From positions 1 through 64,000 of the forward strand of contig NC_019967.1 in NCBI RefSeq assembly GCF_000230735.2: a DNA stretch of 64,000 nt, read 5' to 3'. Position 1 is the stretch's first letter, and the number at the start of each line of letters is the position of its first letter. The notes below the pieces were generated by a model that worked only from the letters and a program-made list of their open reading frames with translations, was not told the origin of the DNA and ran no database searches. Made by a program: the position numbers and the translations under genes. Of the stretch, positions 63,479-64,000 are shown piece after piece. This DNA is from Natrinema pellirubrum DSM 15624. GTDB lineage: Archaea > Halobacteriota > Halobacteria > Halobacteriales > Natrialbaceae.

Positions 63479-64000
63479 TTACTTCTCTGATTCCTGATAC
63501 TGTTCGCCGAGGGGCTTCAGCCGCAGTTCTCCGAAGCCGTATCGGGAGTGTGAGCCGACCCGCGTGAGGCCGTTCTTCGCGGTCTCCACCGGGCGGTCGC
63601 CGAGGTACTTCACGACCTGGCCGTGATCGACCGTCTCCAGCCGGAAGACCTCACGCTGTTCGAGGATCTTCTCCTCACGGAGCCGCAGGTCGTCGCGGTC
63701 CTCGGCCCACCACCACGGCACGGGCCGGTCGTCCGCGTCGGGATACTCCGAAGCCACTACGAACGGCGTCACGAGTTCGATGAGGTACGTCTCCGCGCCT
63801 TCGAGCCGCGAGTAGTCCAGTTCATCGAGATCCACCATCTGCGTATCCTTCAGCTGGACCTCGCCGTAGCCGTAGTTGCGCTTGCCGCCGAACTGGAGGC
63901 CCTCCAGCACATCCTCGCCGAGCGGGAGCACCGTCGGGTCATCGGCGTGGAGGTAGGCGTGAACGTACCATTTCGTCGTCTGCTGTTGCTTCCGCTGGTC
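63479..64000 (-). CDS. Partial RAMP-like protein, runs off the right edge
   Basis: The open frame enters from the right edge (no start in the window) and stops at 63479, giving at least 173 residues. It contains two glycine-rich loops, FGGKRNYGYGEVQL and, near the end, VGSHSRYGFGELRLKPL. Paired RRM-like modules ending in such loops are the hallmark of RAMP proteins of CRISPR type III and related effector complexes. No CRISPR repeats or other cas genes are in the window, so the system cannot be named. Confidence 0.5.
   Translation of the reverse strand, partial: DQRKQQQTTKWYVHAYLHADDPTVLPLGEDVLEGLQFGGKRNYGYGEVQLKDTQMVDLDELDYSRLEGAETYLIELVTPFVVASEYPDADDRPVPWWWAEDRDDLRLREEKILEQREVFRLETVDHGQVVKYLGDRPVETAKNGLTRVGSHSRYGFGELRLKPLGEQYQESEK

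Overview
The window is haloarchaeal (class Halobacteria). The proteins are strongly acidic, most start sites have TATA boxes 25-35 bases upstream with little or no leader, and the gene set includes Orc1/Cdc6, TFB, MCM, Agl glycosylation enzymes, an ISH8-type IS4 element and IS1341-type TnpB elements. Two initiator genes with their own origin repeats, a ParA partition locus, two extra TFB genes, a plasmid-type primase-polymerase, a VirD4/HerA-like ATPase and many insertion sequences point to a large plasmid or a plasmid integrated in a chromosome. No rRNA, tRNA or CRISPR array was seen, and the genus cannot be told from the sequence alone.

Layout. 0.1-1.8 kb: orc1/cdc6 gene 1, with origin repeats on both sides. 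2-3.4 kb: a TnpB element inserted at the 3' end of a hypothetical gene. 4.6-10 kb: small hypothetical genes, TFB 1, an AbiE-type toxin-antitoxin pair and an RHH protein. 10.1-11.8 kb: a scar region made of a truncated zinc-ribbon gene, a wHTH gene, a primase C-terminal fragment and a beheaded PIN gene. It repeats in gene order and orientation the intact module at 22.0-24.6 kb. 12-13.7 kb: palindromes, parA and its partner. 14.2-16.2 kb: orc1/cdc6 gene 2 with a second origin. 16-24.6 kb: SWIM protein, TFB 2, OB-fold protein, PIN/wHTH pair, zinc proteins and an NrS-1-type primase-polymerase. 24.9-29 kb: a 1028-residue transfer ATPase and a truncated lipoprotein. 29.5-31.1 kb: a lipoprotein gene cut by an IS630 element. 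Seven inverted repeats with arms TTAACCAAC and GTTGGTTAA, 23-24 bases apart, lie between genes from 7.8 to 22.8 kb.

31-52 kb is a surface-glycan (N-glycosylation/polysaccharide) region: PAPS-reductase-like protein, UDP-glucose dehydrogenase (aglM), nucleotidyltransferase (aglF), flippase, a MurB-like FAD enzyme coupled to a pyruvyltransferase, a family-2 glycosyltransferase, four family-4 type glycosyltransferases, a large membrane protein, a sulfatase and a second flippase that has decayed. The stretch from about 36 to 45 kb is visibly richer in A+T than its surroundings, which suggests transfer. 52-58.6 kb is a second replication region: a TnpB element with a divergent RHH gene, broken primase and UvrD remnants, an intact MCM helicase and a virus-like wHTH regulator. 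59.2-61.8 kb is an ISH8-type element with a 10-base target duplication and an IS630 element nested in its transposase. The window ends with a tyrosine integrase and, running off the right edge, a protein with two RAMP-like glycine loops.
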